A stretch of DNA of 64,000 bases. Origin: Anaerolineales bacterium. Its GTDB lineage: Bacteria; Chloroflexota; Anaerolineae; Anaerolineales; UBA11858. Positions within the stretch are counted from its first letter, which is position 1. Each line of letters opens with the position of its first letter. Position numbers and translations under genes: made by a program. Shown in pieces: positions 1-8,576 of the stretch. Where the stretch lies: assembly GCA_028278545.1 (NCBI GenBank), contig JANQED010000120.1:222219-286218 (forward strand). The letters are read 5' to 3'. The notes under the pieces were generated by a model. It searched no databases and had not been told where the DNA came from. It saw nothing but the letters and a program-made list of their open reading frames with translations.

Positions 1-489
1 CAGCGAGAACAGCGCGCCACCGGAGAATACCAGTACCCCCACCCAGGCCAGGTCAGTCAGCCTGAGCAACAGACCGATCATAATCAGAATCCACCCCAGA
101 TAAGAGCCGATATTGACCACCGGCACCAGCATGCTGCGGAAGCGCAGGGGGAAGTACTCGTCTTGATCTTGCATGGCATGGCCCAGTTCGTGGGCGGCAA
201 TAGCCAGGGATGCCACCGAATTGCCCTGGTAAACGCCTTGTGAGAGCCTGAGCACCTTGGCGCGCGGGTCATAATGGTCGGTGAGATTGCCGCGCGTGCC
301 TTGGATGTCCACATCATAGAGGCCGGCATATCGGGTCAGCCGCTCTGCCGCCTCAGCACCGCTGACGCGGCTGCTGGCTGGCACCTTTCGCCATTTTCGA
401 TAGGTCGAGTTGACGTACAACTGCGCCAGCATCGTCAGGATGAAGGCCGGGGCCATAAAAAGTAAATAATAGGGGTTGTAGAAGAACAT
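1..489 (-). CDS. YugP-type membrane zinc metallopeptidase (partial)
   Basis: The first 163 codons of a membrane zinc peptidase are present; the C-terminal part lies before base 1. The start ATG at 489 has AAGGA seven bases upstream. The N-terminus is a hydrophobic segment (MFFYNPYYLLFMAPAF), followed by a soluble part with LTRYAGLYDVDIQGT and the zinc-binding motif AAHELGHAMQ near residue 96, in which the two His and the Glu are the expected ligands and catalytic base. A second hydrophobic stretch follows. The order anchor, HELGHA, membrane helices is that of the Zn_peptidase_2/YugP family. The physiological substrate of this family is not established. No neighbour links it to a pathway. Confidence 0.88.
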   Translation of the reverse strand, partial: MFFYNPYYLLFMAPAFILTMLAQLYVNSTYRKWRKVPASSRVSGAEAAERLTRYAGLYDVDIQGTRGNLTDHYDPRAKVLRLSQGVYQGNSVASLAIAAHELGHAMQDQDEYFPLRFRSMLVPVVNIGSYLGWILIMIGLLLRLTDLAWVGVLVFSGGALFSL

Positions 490-526
490 CTTTCTGTCCT
501 TATTCAATCAAGAGTCGAACTTTTTC

Positions 527-2080
527 TCAACGTCCAATACTGTTCAATAACACCTCTACGGCTTTGTCGAGCTGCGGGTCGCGGCCCTCCTGGATATCTT
601 CAGCGCTTAGAATCACGACCTGGTCTAAGGGCAAACCAAAGGACTCGATGTCGAAACCTTCATCGATAGCTGCCTGGGAGATCACTGCCAGGGGATAATC
701 TGGTTCGAGACCAATCTCATGGATCAGGCGCTCGTTCGGGGTCAGCCAGCGTGCGATGGTGATGCGTATGGCGCCCTGATTACTCTTTAGAGGGACCCAG
801 TTCTGCACTGACCCTTTGCCGAAGGAGGTTGTGCCTACAAGCGGGGCGCGGTTGTAGTCCTGAATCGCTCCGCTGACGATCTCGGAGGCTGATGCAGTGC
901 CCTCGTTGATCAGCACCACCAGGGAGATATCGGTAGCCAGGCCTTCCCCATCAGCGGAAAAGGTATCCCGGCTCCCATCACCATACTCTTCGTACATCAC
1001 GACGCCCTCGCCAATAAACTCTGAGGTGACTTCGATAGCCGTGCTTAGAAAACCACCGCCATTGTTGCGTAGATCGAAGATCAGGCCGACCGGGTCTTGG
1101 TCGAGGAGTTCTTGCAATGCACTGCGTAAATCTTGGTGAGTTTCGTCTCCGAAGTTGAGCAGTTGCACATAGGCAATATCATCTTCCATCATGTGATATT
1201 CGACGCTGGGGATGGTGATCCTGGCACGAGTGATCTCCACATCGAAGGGTTCTTCCACGCCTTGACGTTGAATGGTCAGAATCACCTTCGAATCAGCCGG
1301 GCCCAGGACGCGGCGGATGACAAGGTTGCCGTCGATGCCGGTCATATCATCGCCATCCACAGCGATGATCTCATCACCAGGGAGCAGACCGGCTTCTTCC
1401 GCAGGGGAGCCGGCCATCGGGCTGACGATGGTCAGATATTCACGGTTTGGGTCAACCCAGGCACCGATGCCTTCATAAGTGCCATCCAAGGGGATATTGG
1501 CCTGTGTAAATTCGTCCGGGTTCATATAGGATGTATGCTGGTCGCCCAATGCCTCCAGCATACCGCTGATAGCGCCCTGCATTAAGGCCTGATCATCAGG
1601 ATGATGGGCGAAAGCCCAGGTCTCCCAAAAGGGGAGGAACAATTCCTCGAGTTCTTCAGGAGTGCCGGTGTCATCAGCGCTGGGGGCGGGCAGGGCTTCG
1701 TACGTGGTCTGATTGGCCTGTTCGAAAACTTGCAGCATTCCCTGGACAGCGCCGTTCATCAGGGCTTCGTCGTCGACGGGTTGGTCAACATACTGTTCGT
1801 GGACGATGTCCCAGGCCTCCCAAAAGGGCGCGAAGAGTCCCTCTAACTCATCTGTGGGCACAGTTTCAGGTACCTTGGCTTCAACGGTCGGATGCCCTGG
1901 TGGGAGTTCTTCTTCTGGGTCGATAACCGTATCTGAAGATGCTGTATCAGGGCTTTCGACAACTTCCGTATTCTCGACCTGGGGGAGGAACGGGGCCGCC
2001 AACTGGCATGACAGGGTAACCCCAGCCAATAAAATAACGACAACGATGATACCTAAACGGATTCTGCTACTTTTATTCAT
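527..2080 (-). CDS. S41 C-terminal-processing-type peptidase, exported
   Basis: Serine peptidase of the carboxyl-terminal processing (Ctp/Tsp) family acting outside the cytoplasmic membrane. I chose the ATG at 2080 because AGGAGAACAGG precedes it; an upstream in-frame start at 2122 lacks this. The 517-residue protein has a signal/anchor helix ending in a possible lipobox Cys near residue 25, an acidic linker, a helical N-terminal segment that occurs twice (about 78-117 and 139-185), a PDZ domain (about 190-285, GLLPGDEIIAVDGDD) and the S41 core. The catalytic region shows NEGTASASEIVSGA near residue 397 and the Lys motif SFGKGSVQNW near 420. Both expected catalytic residues, Ser and Lys, are present. 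It stands alone, ending 38 bases from the metallopeptidase. Confidence 0.93.
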   Translation of the reverse strand: MNKSSRIRLGIIVVVILLAGVTLSCQLAAPFLPQVENTEVVESPDTASSDTVIDPEEELPPGHPTVEAKVPETVPTDELEGLFAPFWEAWDIVHEQYVDQPVDDEALMNGAVQGMLQVFEQANQTTYEALPAPSADDTGTPEELEELFLPFWETWAFAHHPDDQALMQGAISGMLEALGDQHTSYMNPDEFTQANIPLDGTYEGIGAWVDPNREYLTIVSPMAGSPAEEAGLLPGDEIIAVDGDDMTGIDGNLVIRRVLGPADSKVILTIQRQGVEEPFDVEITRARITIPSVEYHMMEDDIAYVQLLNFGDETHQDLRSALQELLDQDPVGLIFDLRNNGGGFLSTAIEVTSEFIGEGVVMYEEYGDGSRDTFSADGEGLATDISLVVLINEGTASASEIVSGAIQDYNRAPLVGTTSFGKGSVQNWVPLKSNQGAIRITIARWLTPNERLIHEIGLEPDYPLAVISQAAIDEGFDIESFGLPLDQVVILSAEDIQEGRDPQLDKAVEVLLNSIGR

Positions 2081-2217
2081 CCTGTTCTCCTGTGGACTGA
2101 TGATACAGCCACCTTGCATCACGTAGTGCAGCTTCCCTACATGAATTTCTTTGTTAACTTATCACATGAAGATTAGTGCAATATAAACACATCGTAAAAG
2201 GGATGTATGAAAGATGT

Positions 2218-3018
2218 TTAGATTTTGTGAAGCTCCTCAACATACGCCTTCCAGGATGCCGGATCGCTCACCTGTTCGGTGTATGCCAGGATAGCCTCGC
2301 CATCCAGGGGGTAAAGCGGGTGGCAGGAGGTCGGGGAAGCGCCTCCAGGTGCGTGGACAACGGCATCCACCAGCGGAGCGACCAGATCAGCCTGTTCCAA
2401 TTCGGGGGCGATCTCCTCAGCGGTCAGAATGACGGTCTCGGCGGTCAGGGAGAGTTCCTCATCGACGCCTTTATTCTTGCCAATTTGAGCGTTACCCTCT
2501 TTGTCAGCGCGCAGGGCATGGATCACAGCCACATCGGGCTTGATGGCCGGGAAGGCGATCAACTCTTCGCCGTCGTATGGATCGATAATGGTGCGGACGT
2601 CCGGACGCAGTTCGGGCAGGTCTGTGCCTAACCAACCTCGTCCTGGCATAAAGCTGATCCCAGCCATTTGGGCACGCAGCCCGAAGGCCAGGCTGGCCTC
2701 AGTCTCTTCGATGATCTCGATTTCGCCCCGGTTGGCGTGGTAAGTGAACATGGGAGCCAGTCCGAAGATCTCCAATCCAAAATAGCAACTGCGCACGCGC
2801 TCGATCATCCCCGCGCCGACGAGCAGGTCGCTTTCATAGCCAGCCGTGAACGCTAATAGAGTCAGCCCCTGGGGTTCGCCGGCATCCAGGAAATGGCGCA
2901 GCAGCTCGATCGCGAATGCCACCGGGCGGCGGTATAGAGTCATGCCCCCCAACGCCAGCATATCCCCAGATTTGACAGATTTGACCGCCTCCTTTAGCGA
3001 GATGCGTTTGTCAGTCAT
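2218..3018 (-). CDS. Family I CoA-transferase, alpha-type subunit
   Basis: A 266-residue protein resembling subunit A of two-subunit CoA-transferases (glutaconate or 3-oxoacid CoA-transferase type), which move CoA between acyl-CoA and an acid. It begins MTDKRISLKEAVKSVKSGDM and has the glycine-rich LALGGM segment, then VAVIHALRADKEGNAQ near residue 175, both typical of subunit A. The ATG at 3018 lies inside the end of the upstream HAD gene (shared bases ATGACTGA), so translation is probably coupled. The beta subunit, which carries the catalytic Glu in this family, is not next to it: the next gene downstream is the S41 peptidase. It could act with a distant partner or be a stand-alone homologue. 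Confidence 0.82.
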   Translation of the reverse strand: MTDKRISLKEAVKSVKSGDMLALGGMTLYRRPVAFAIELLRHFLDAGEPQGLTLLAFTAGYESDLLVGAGMIERVRSCYFGLEIFGLAPMFTYHANRGEIEIIEETEASLAFGLRAQMAGISFMPGRGWLGTDLPELRPDVRTIIDPYDGEELIAFPAIKPDVAVIHALRADKEGNAQIGKNKGVDEELSLTAETVILTAEEIAPELEQADLVAPLVDAVVHAPGGASPTSCHPLYPLDGEAILAYTEQVSDPASWKAYVEELHKI

Positions 3019-3661
3019 TTTCGATCCACAGCTCCGGTACACCGTCGCGAAGGACGTGGATGTTGTCGATAGTGCGGTCTGCCGCGGGATGTGCCCCGTT
3101 TTGCCCCACCAGAACCGTAAAGAAACCGGCCTCGTGGGCGGGGGTCAGGTTGCGGATGGAATCATCAAGAAAAGCGCACTCATGGGGGTCGGGAGCACGC
3201 GCCAATTCCAGTGCGCGTTGATAGGCCTCCCTTTGGGGTTTGCAGTAGGGGTCTAATGCCCACACATCCACGATGCCGTCGAAACAATCCTGAATCTCCA
3301 TTTTGCTCAATACTCGTTGAACGTGGTCGAGGTCTGAATTGGTGAAAATCCAACGCGGGTACGGTATGCTGAGCAGTATCTGACGCAGTTGGGGCTCTGG
3401 ATGCAGGTATTCATCCAATGGCAGGTCGTGGACGAAATCCAAATACTCCTGCTGGTCGATGCCAAAATGGGCCTGTAGGCCTCGTAGAGTGGTCCCATAA
3501 TTGACGAAATAGTCATGGCGCAGTTCTGGGATCGCTTCGTAAGACAAACCCAGCCGTTTGTGCATATACAGGTCAATGCGTTGGCGGATTTTCTCCCACA
3601 TGCCGTTAGATTCGGGATACAGGGTGGAGTCGAGATCGAAGAAGACGGTATGCAAGTTCAT
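3011..3661 (-). CDS. HAD-family hydrolase, pyrimidine 5'-nucleotidase type
   Basis: Phosphatase of haloacid-dehalogenase subfamily IA with 216 residues. HAD motif I is FFDLDSTLYP at residues 7-16 (two nucleophile/acid Asp), motif II is IFTNSD near 110, and the acidic motif IV is FLDDSIRNL near 168. The extended FDLDSTLYPES start followed by a helical cap is characteristic of the SDT1/pyrimidine 5'-nucleotidase-like group, so the substrate may be a nucleoside monophosphate, but that is family inference. It is the first gene of a two-gene minus-strand operon with the CoA-transferase subunit, sharing eight bases with it. It is divergent from mutL with 81 bases between the two starts. Confidence 0.85.
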   Translation of the reverse strand: MNLHTVFFDLDSTLYPESNGMWEKIRQRIDLYMHKRLGLSYEAIPELRHDYFVNYGTTLRGLQAHFGIDQQEYLDFVHDLPLDEYLHPEPQLRQILLSIPYPRWIFTNSDLDHVQRVLSKMEIQDCFDGIVDVWALDPYCKPQREAYQRALELARAPDPHECAFLDDSIRNLTPAHEAGFFTVLVGQNGAHPAADRTIDNIHVLRDGVPELWIEND

Positions 3662-3716
3662 ACTGCAGATTGTACTTGTTCTTGGGGGCGGGGCAAGGTG
3701 GAATATCTCGTTGAGA

Positions 3717-3725
3717 TGCTATAAT
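3717..3725 (+). promoter_or_regulatory. Extended -10 promoter element for mutL
   Basis: TGCTATAAT is a consensus TATAAT with the TGn extension. It lies 17 bases before the mutL ATG. No clear -35 box is seen 17 bases upstream, which fits an extended -10 promoter. The start point would be about seven bases after the box, leaving a very short leader containing the GGAG. Confidence 0.5.
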
Positions 3726-3742
3726 TGCTTTTGGAGCAGCCT

Positions 3743-5515
3743 ATGCCGATTAAAATCCTTCCTGATGAAATCGCCTCACAGATTGCTGCCGGTGAAGTGG
3801 TAGAACGACCGGCTTCTGTGGTCAAAGAATTGGTTGAAAACGCGCTGGACGCCGACGCGGGCCATATCACTGTTTTGGTCGAGGGGGCTGGCAAAGAGGT
3901 GATCGAAGTCGCCGATGATGGGCATGGCATTCCCCCGGATGAATTGCCGCTCTCCGTCGCCCGGCATGCCACCAGCAAGCTGAACTCTGCGGACGATCTC
4001 TTTCGTATAGCCACTTTGGGGTTTCGCGGGGAAGCCCTGGCTTCTATTGGTTCTGTCTCGCGTATGACCATTACCTCCAGACCCCGTGAAGCCGAAATGG
4101 GCAGACGCCTGCGTGTCGACGGCGGGAAGGCTGGAAAGACCGAGCTTTTGGGTGCTCCCTCGGGGACGGTTATTAGGGTGGAGGACCTGTTCTACAATGT
4201 GCCGGCTCGTTTGAAGTTCCTCAAGAGTGATCGGACGGAGCGGCGGCATATAACCACTTTGGTTACGCATTACGCCCTGGCCTATCCCCATGTGCGTTTT
4301 CAATTGCGGCAAGCCAACCGCCAGGTTCTCCAGACCAGTGGTAAGGGAGATCGGCGAGAGGTGCTGGCTGCGCTTTACGGCGCTGAGATAGCGCGACAGA
4401 TGATCGAAGTGCTGTCTCAGGATGACGATCTGGAAATAACCGGATTTATCAGCCCCATTTCCGTGACACGTTCCAATCGCAGCGAGATCATCTTCTTCGT
4501 CAACGGCCGACCGGTTCAAGATATCGCGCTGACGACTTCATTGGTCAAAGCCTATCATACGATGTTGATGGTGGGCCGCTACCCCATGGCAACCCTGTTC
4601 TTGAAGATGCCCCCTGATGCGGTCGATGTCAATGTTCATCCTACGAAGGCTGAAGTGCGTTTCCGTGATCGTGAAGGGGTATTCCGGGGTGTGGGGCGTG
4701 CGGCCCGTCAGGCTTTGCTGGCTCATACGCCTGTCCCCGAAATTGAGCAGTTGGGAGAACGTCTGCGTTGGACAGACCAATCCTATGCGCCGGGCACAGA
4801 TCGGCGAGAGGTCGATCCGGCCTGGGGAATGAGCGCGGAAGCAGACCGCAGCCCGGAAAGGATGCCTATCCTTGAACTTGACGAGTCAGAACAAGCAATC
4901 GATCATCGCCAGGGAGTCCTCCCCGAGGTGATGGTTCCTCTGTTGCGTCTCGTCGGCCAGGTGGCTGCGACGTACCTGGTTGCCGAAGGTCCGGATGGTT
5001 TGTATCTCATCGATCAGCATGCCGCTCATGAGCGCGTGCTCTTCGAGCGATTTATGGCCCAGCGTGCGCAGGCCATCCCCTCGCAGCAACTGATGGAACC
5101 GGCCTCGGTGGAGTTACCGTTGGCCAGCGCTGAACTGTTGGAAGAGCAGATTCCTGTTTTGGAGAAGTTAGGTTTCCAGGTCGAACCTTTTGGTCGAGGC
5201 GCTTTTTTGGTCAGGGCGGTTCCGGCATTGTTGTCTGAGATCAATCCTGCCGCCGCTTTGCGAGTGGTGGTGGAGGACTTCGAAGAGGATGAGACGCCTC
5301 TTCAACATGAGATCGAAGCCAAGGTTATCGCCAGGGTTTGCAAGCGCGCCGCGGTCAAAGGGGGACAGGTGTTGTCTCGTGAGGAACAGGAAGCCCTGCT
5401 GCGTGATTTGGAAGCCACCCAGGCCCCGCGCACCTGTCCACATGGCAGGCCCACGATGATCCATTTGTCGGTCGATCTATTAGCACGCCAGTTTGGTCGT
5501 CTGGGAGCGCGGTAG
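3743..5515 (+). CDS. mutL: DNA mismatch repair protein MutL (endonuclease type)
   Basis: A 590-residue MutL. The ATG at 3743 follows GGAG with six bases of spacing and gives the canonical start MPIKILPDEIASQIAAGEVV. The N-terminal GHKL ATPase shows ELVENALDAD (residues 34-43), DDGHGI, and GFRGEALASI near 94. The C-terminal dimerisation domain carries the metal-binding endonuclease motif DQHAAHERVLFE (about 427) and CPHGRP near 568, so it should nick the new strand by itself, as in bacteria lacking MutH. No mutS is present here. An extended -10 box lies just upstream. The gene downstream starts three bases after the stop, so the two may be co-transcribed. Confidence 0.97.
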   Translation: MPIKILPDEIASQIAAGEVVERPASVVKELVENALDADAGHITVLVEGAGKEVIEVADDGHGIPPDELPLSVARHATSKLNSADDLFRIATLGFRGEALASIGSVSRMTITSRPREAEMGRRLRVDGGKAGKTELLGAPSGTVIRVEDLFYNVPARLKFLKSDRTERRHITTLVTHYALAYPHVRFQLRQANRQVLQTSGKGDRREVLAALYGAEIARQMIEVLSQDDDLEITGFISPISVTRSNRSEIIFFVNGRPVQDIALTTSLVKAYHTMLMVGRYPMATLFLKMPPDAVDVNVHPTKAEVRFRDREGVFRGVGRAARQALLAHTPVPEIEQLGERLRWTDQSYAPGTDRREVDPAWGMSAEADRSPERMPILELDESEQAIDHRQGVLPEVMVPLLRLVGQVAATYLVAEGPDGLYLIDQHAAHERVLFERFMAQRAQAIPSQQLMEPASVELPLASAELLEEQIPVLEKLGFQVEPFGRGAFLVRAVPALLSEINPAAALRVVVEDFEEDETPLQHEIEAKVIARVCKRAAVKGGQVLSREEQEALLRDLEATQAPRTCPHGRPTMIHLSVDLLARQFGRLGAR

Positions 5516-5518
5516 CTC

Positions 5519-6553
5519 GTGGACAGAAGATATATCGTTTTGCTGCTGTTGGCGATATGCGTTGCGAGCTTTGCCCAATACCGGGATGCCCCGCCCGATG
5601 CAGATAGTTGCATAGCCGCTGACGAAGTCCCGGTCATAACCATTCCCTTGTCTGGAGGTGTCACCGATCGGTTGGCCGAAGTCTCCAGCTTGGCTTGGTA
5701 TGGGGATGTGTTGATCCTGCTGCCTCAATTTCCAGAGCGGTTCCCGGTCGATGGCGGTGGGAGCTTATTCGCCATCTCGAAAGACGATATCCTGGCCTAC
5801 CTGGACGGTGAATCTGATTTGCCCATCTCTCCTGTTGTGATCCCATTTTTAGGGCATGGCCTGAAGGAGGATATCCCTGGTTTCGAAGGCTTTGAAGCGA
5901 TTGCATTTTCTGGCAGGCGCGCTTCTTTGACGGTGGAAGCAAAAACCGCTCAAGACACACTTGCCTACCTGGTCTCTGGAACGATAGAGGTGGATTTGAG
6001 CGCTTTCAGTCTGGATGATGGGGTTCAGGCAATTGCTCCCCAGGCCGATCTGTTCAATATCAGCGATGAGGCCATTCTGGTTTTCTCTGATCAGGTGCTC
6101 ACTTTTTATGAAGCCAACGGCAAGAATGTCAACCCTGACCCGGTTGGGCATGTCTTCAGCCTGGACCTCGAACCCTTGGGCACAATAGCTTTTCCAAATA
6201 TCGAACACCGGATTACCGATGTGACTGCCCCAGATTTTGATGAGCGTTTCTGGGCGGTCAATCAATCATTTTCAGGGGATATTGAGAGGCTCGGGTCCGT
6301 TCTCAATCTGATTGCGGCAGAGTTCGGTCTTGACTTGCACCTTGAGCAGCAACCCCATGTGGAACGCCTGGTGGAATTGCAGTATACGAATGATGGGGTT
6401 ATTCGTACTCAGACATCTCCCATACAACTCGAACTGCCCGAGAATAGCCGGGCTCGCAACTGGGAGGGCGTCGCTCGACTTGATGAACGCGGCTTTCTTC
6501 TGATAACAGACAAACACCCTGAGACGATTTTCGCCTTCGTCCCAATGCCATAG
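5519..6553 (+). CDS. Exported protein, possibly propeller/phytase-like
   Basis: A 344-residue exported protein starting with GTG at 5519, three bases after the mutL stop. Residues 4-19 form a hydrophobic signal segment (RYIVLLLLAICVASFA). The mature part has repeated beta-strand stretches and EVSSLAWYGDVLILL, GFEGFEAIAF and near the C-terminus NWEGVARLDERGFLLITDK. This pattern of E-ai/V-rl followed by a strand and a D resembles the esterase-like phytase/SdiA-regulated propeller group. I am unsure of this family and no catalytic residue can be assigned. Its tight spacing to mutL suggests shared transcription rather than shared function. Confidence 0.6.
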   Translation: MDRRYIVLLLLAICVASFAQYRDAPPDADSCIAADEVPVITIPLSGGVTDRLAEVSSLAWYGDVLILLPQFPERFPVDGGGSLFAISKDDILAYLDGESDLPISPVVIPFLGHGLKEDIPGFEGFEAIAFSGRRASLTVEAKTAQDTLAYLVSGTIEVDLSAFSLDDGVQAIAPQADLFNISDEAILVFSDQVLTFYEANGKNVNPDPVGHVFSLDLEPLGTIAFPNIEHRITDVTAPDFDERFWAVNQSFSGDIERLGSVLNLIAAEFGLDLHLEQQPHVERLVELQYTNDGVIRTQTSPIQLELPENSRARNWEGVARLDERGFLLITDKHPETIFAFVPMP

Positions 6554-6604
6554 CCCCCTCAACTAAATTATCGAATTGGTCTACGTTGTCGCTTGGTTCC
6601 CAGC

Positions 6605-7795
6605 TTATGGGGTGACCGGCAAGCGGATTGTGAATGTTGTCCCCACATCGACTTCGCTCTCGACTTCGATATCTCCCCCGTGGCCTTCGATGATGCGCTT
6701 TGCTATCGAGAGTCCCAATCCGGTGCCTTGGGCCAGGCGCTCGGAGCCGGGCACCCGGAAGAACTTACTGAATAATCTATGCACATATTTTTGAGGGATA
6801 CCGATACCCGTGTCACTGACGCTGATCAGAATTTGCCTAGGGAGAGCCTCAGCCTTGAGCAGCACTTTGCCACCCTCGTGGCTGTATTTGATCGCATTGC
6901 TCAAGAGGTTGAGCAGGGCTTGTTTGAGCTTATCGCGATCCCCCTTTAGATTGGGAAGGTCGTCGGTGATTTCGATATTGCAGAACAAGCCGCTTTCTTC
7001 CGCCTGGTCGATGATCAGTTGGAAACACTCGTTGAGCAAATCGCTCAAGTCGAAGTCATCGACCTGGAATTGGGAACGACCCGACTCTAACCGGGCAACG
7101 CTCAAAAAATCTGTGGACATCTCTGCCAGACGAATCGTCTCTCTTTGGATGTTGCTGGCAAGCTGCTCCCTCTTTTCATTTGTGATCTCGGGATGGGTGA
7201 GCAGGTGTGTGGCGGTGCGTAGGGACGCCAGGGGAGTGCGAAGTTCGTGTACGAATTCGGAGATCAAGTCGAATTGCTGGAAGAGGCGCGAGTTTTCAAT
7301 CGCCACCGCAGCTTGGGCGCCTAAAGTCATCAGGGCTTCTTGATCCGTTGACGAGAACAGCCCCTCACGCTTATTGATGGCCTCGAGTGCTCCACTGGCT
7401 TTGTCTTTTGCGATCAGGGGCACGCCCAGGAGCGATTCAATCGAAATCCCCAGCGATTGACCGACCTGCTCGTAATGCCGTTCGTCTTGCTTTGCGTCAT
7501 GGATGATGATGGGCTGGCGGTTCTTTACAATCCACCCGGCGATGCTGTCTTTTACGGGTACTTCCAGGCCTCGTAAGAGGGGATCATCATATTGGGAGGC
7601 AACCTGAAAATAGAGCCGTTCCAGCCTCTCGTCATAAAGCAATATCGAGGCGGCCTCGGCTTCTGTTAGTTCGGCGGCTGCTTTGACAATGCGCTTGAGG
7701 AGGATATCCAAATCCAGGGTCGATGCCAGGTCATTGGATATGGAGATGATCTTCTTATAGCGGGATATTGGCGAGTTTTTGCCTTTGTCAGTCAT
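6605..7795 (-). CDS. GAF-domain sensor histidine kinase
   Basis: A 396-residue cytosolic histidine kinase with no membrane segment. A GAF domain spans about residues 20-170 (ILLYDERLERLYFQVAS; SLLGVPLIAKDK), a HisKA domain contains the phospho-acceptor in FVHELRTPLASL (His near residue 184), and the ATPase domain shows NLLSNAIKYSHEGG, DTGIGIP and GTGLGLSIAKRI. All catalytic boxes look intact. Its ATG lies within the end of the sirtuin gene (ATGACTGA overlap), so it is translationally coupled third in an operon after a CpaE-like response regulator and the sirtuin. It probably senses a small ligand or redox state. The response regulator of the same operon is a plausible partner. Confidence 0.93.
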   Translation of the reverse strand: MTDKGKNSPISRYKKIISISNDLASTLDLDILLKRIVKAAAELTEAEAASILLYDERLERLYFQVASQYDDPLLRGLEVPVKDSIAGWIVKNRQPIIIHDAKQDERHYEQVGQSLGISIESLLGVPLIAKDKASGALEAINKREGLFSSTDQEALMTLGAQAAVAIENSRLFQQFDLISEFVHELRTPLASLRTATHLLTHPEITNEKREQLASNIQRETIRLAEMSTDFLSVARLESGRSQFQVDDFDLSDLLNECFQLIIDQAEESGLFCNIEITDDLPNLKGDRDKLKQALLNLLSNAIKYSHEGGKVLLKAEALPRQILISVSDTGIGIPQKYVHRLFSKFFRVPGSERLAQGTGLGLSIAKRIIEGHGGDIEVESEVDVGTTFTIRLPVTP

Positions 7796-8558
7796 TGAGA
7801 AGCTCAGCAGCTAACGAGGGGATGATTTCCGCTACATCGCCCGTCAGCACGGCTGAGGCTTGGCTGTTCATATAGGTTTCGGATTTGTTGACCACGATGA
7901 CATCTGCGCCGTGCTCTTTAGCCCTGGCTGGTAAGCCAGCGACTGGCATGACCAATAGTGATGAGCCTGCCACGATCATCAAATCACAGGCTTCACTGGC
8001 CTGACGGGCTTCCAGCCAGGTTTTTGCGGGGAGCTGTTCTTCGAAAAGCACCGCGTCGGGTTTGAGGATGCGCGCACATTCCGGGCAGTGCGGGATATCG
8101 CCGCGTTCAATATAAGCATCAATGAAATCGCCTGATGGATATTGATCGTAACAACCAATACATGTCAGTGTGTTCAGCGTCCCATGAACTTCTAGAACAT
8201 TTTGCGAACCGGCGCGCTGATGTAGGCCGTCGATGTTTTGGGTAATAATTGTGTGGATGAATCCGCTGCCTTCTAGTTCGGCCAGGGAAATATGAGCCGG
8301 ATTGGGTGCGGCTTTGAGCATGTGGCTGGCTAGAGGCCGCAGCCAATCAAAAAATCGTTCCGGGTGATACCGGAACGATGATAAGGATGCAACTTCCATA
8401 GGGAAGAAACGGGTCCACAGCCCGCTGCCAGCGGAGCGAAAGTCAGGGATTCCTGATGGAGTTGAACTACCTGCCCCCGTGAGCGCTACGGCGTGCTTAG
8501 CGTTTCGCAGAAGCGATAGGGCTTTCTGAAAAGCCGTATCCTGGGGGGAAGTGGTCAT
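7788..8558 (-). CDS. Sirtuin: NAD-dependent protein deacylase
   Basis: A 256-residue Sir2 enzyme that removes acyl groups from lysines using NAD. Visible motifs are the NAD-binding GAGSSTPSGIPDFRS (residues 28-42), TQNIDGLHQRAG with the catalytic-site Asn and Asp, the base His in LEVHGTLN, four zinc cysteines as CIGC and CPEC, and the GSSLLVMP segment near residue 200. Length and motifs fit a bacterial CobB-like or class U sirtuin. It lies between a response-regulator/CpaE-like gene (18 bases upstream) and a histidine kinase (8-base overlap), an unusual operon that could place acylation control inside a two-component pathway; that is inference. Confidence 0.95.
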   Translation of the reverse strand: MTTSPQDTAFQKALSLLRNAKHAVALTGAGSSTPSGIPDFRSAGSGLWTRFFPMEVASLSSFRYHPERFFDWLRPLASHMLKAAPNPAHISLAELEGSGFIHTIITQNIDGLHQRAGSQNVLEVHGTLNTLTCIGCYDQYPSGDFIDAYIERGDIPHCPECARILKPDAVLFEEQLPAKTWLEARQASEACDLMIVAGSSLLVMPVAGLPARAKEHGADVIVVNKSETYMNSQASAVLTGDVAEIIPSLAAELLND

Positions 8559-8576
8559 TGAGGGGATGAGGCTGTA

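Noticed and set aside
6554..6604. Terminator between the convergent propeller-like and kinase genes
   Set aside because: No inverted repeat with a T-run is visible in the 51 bases.
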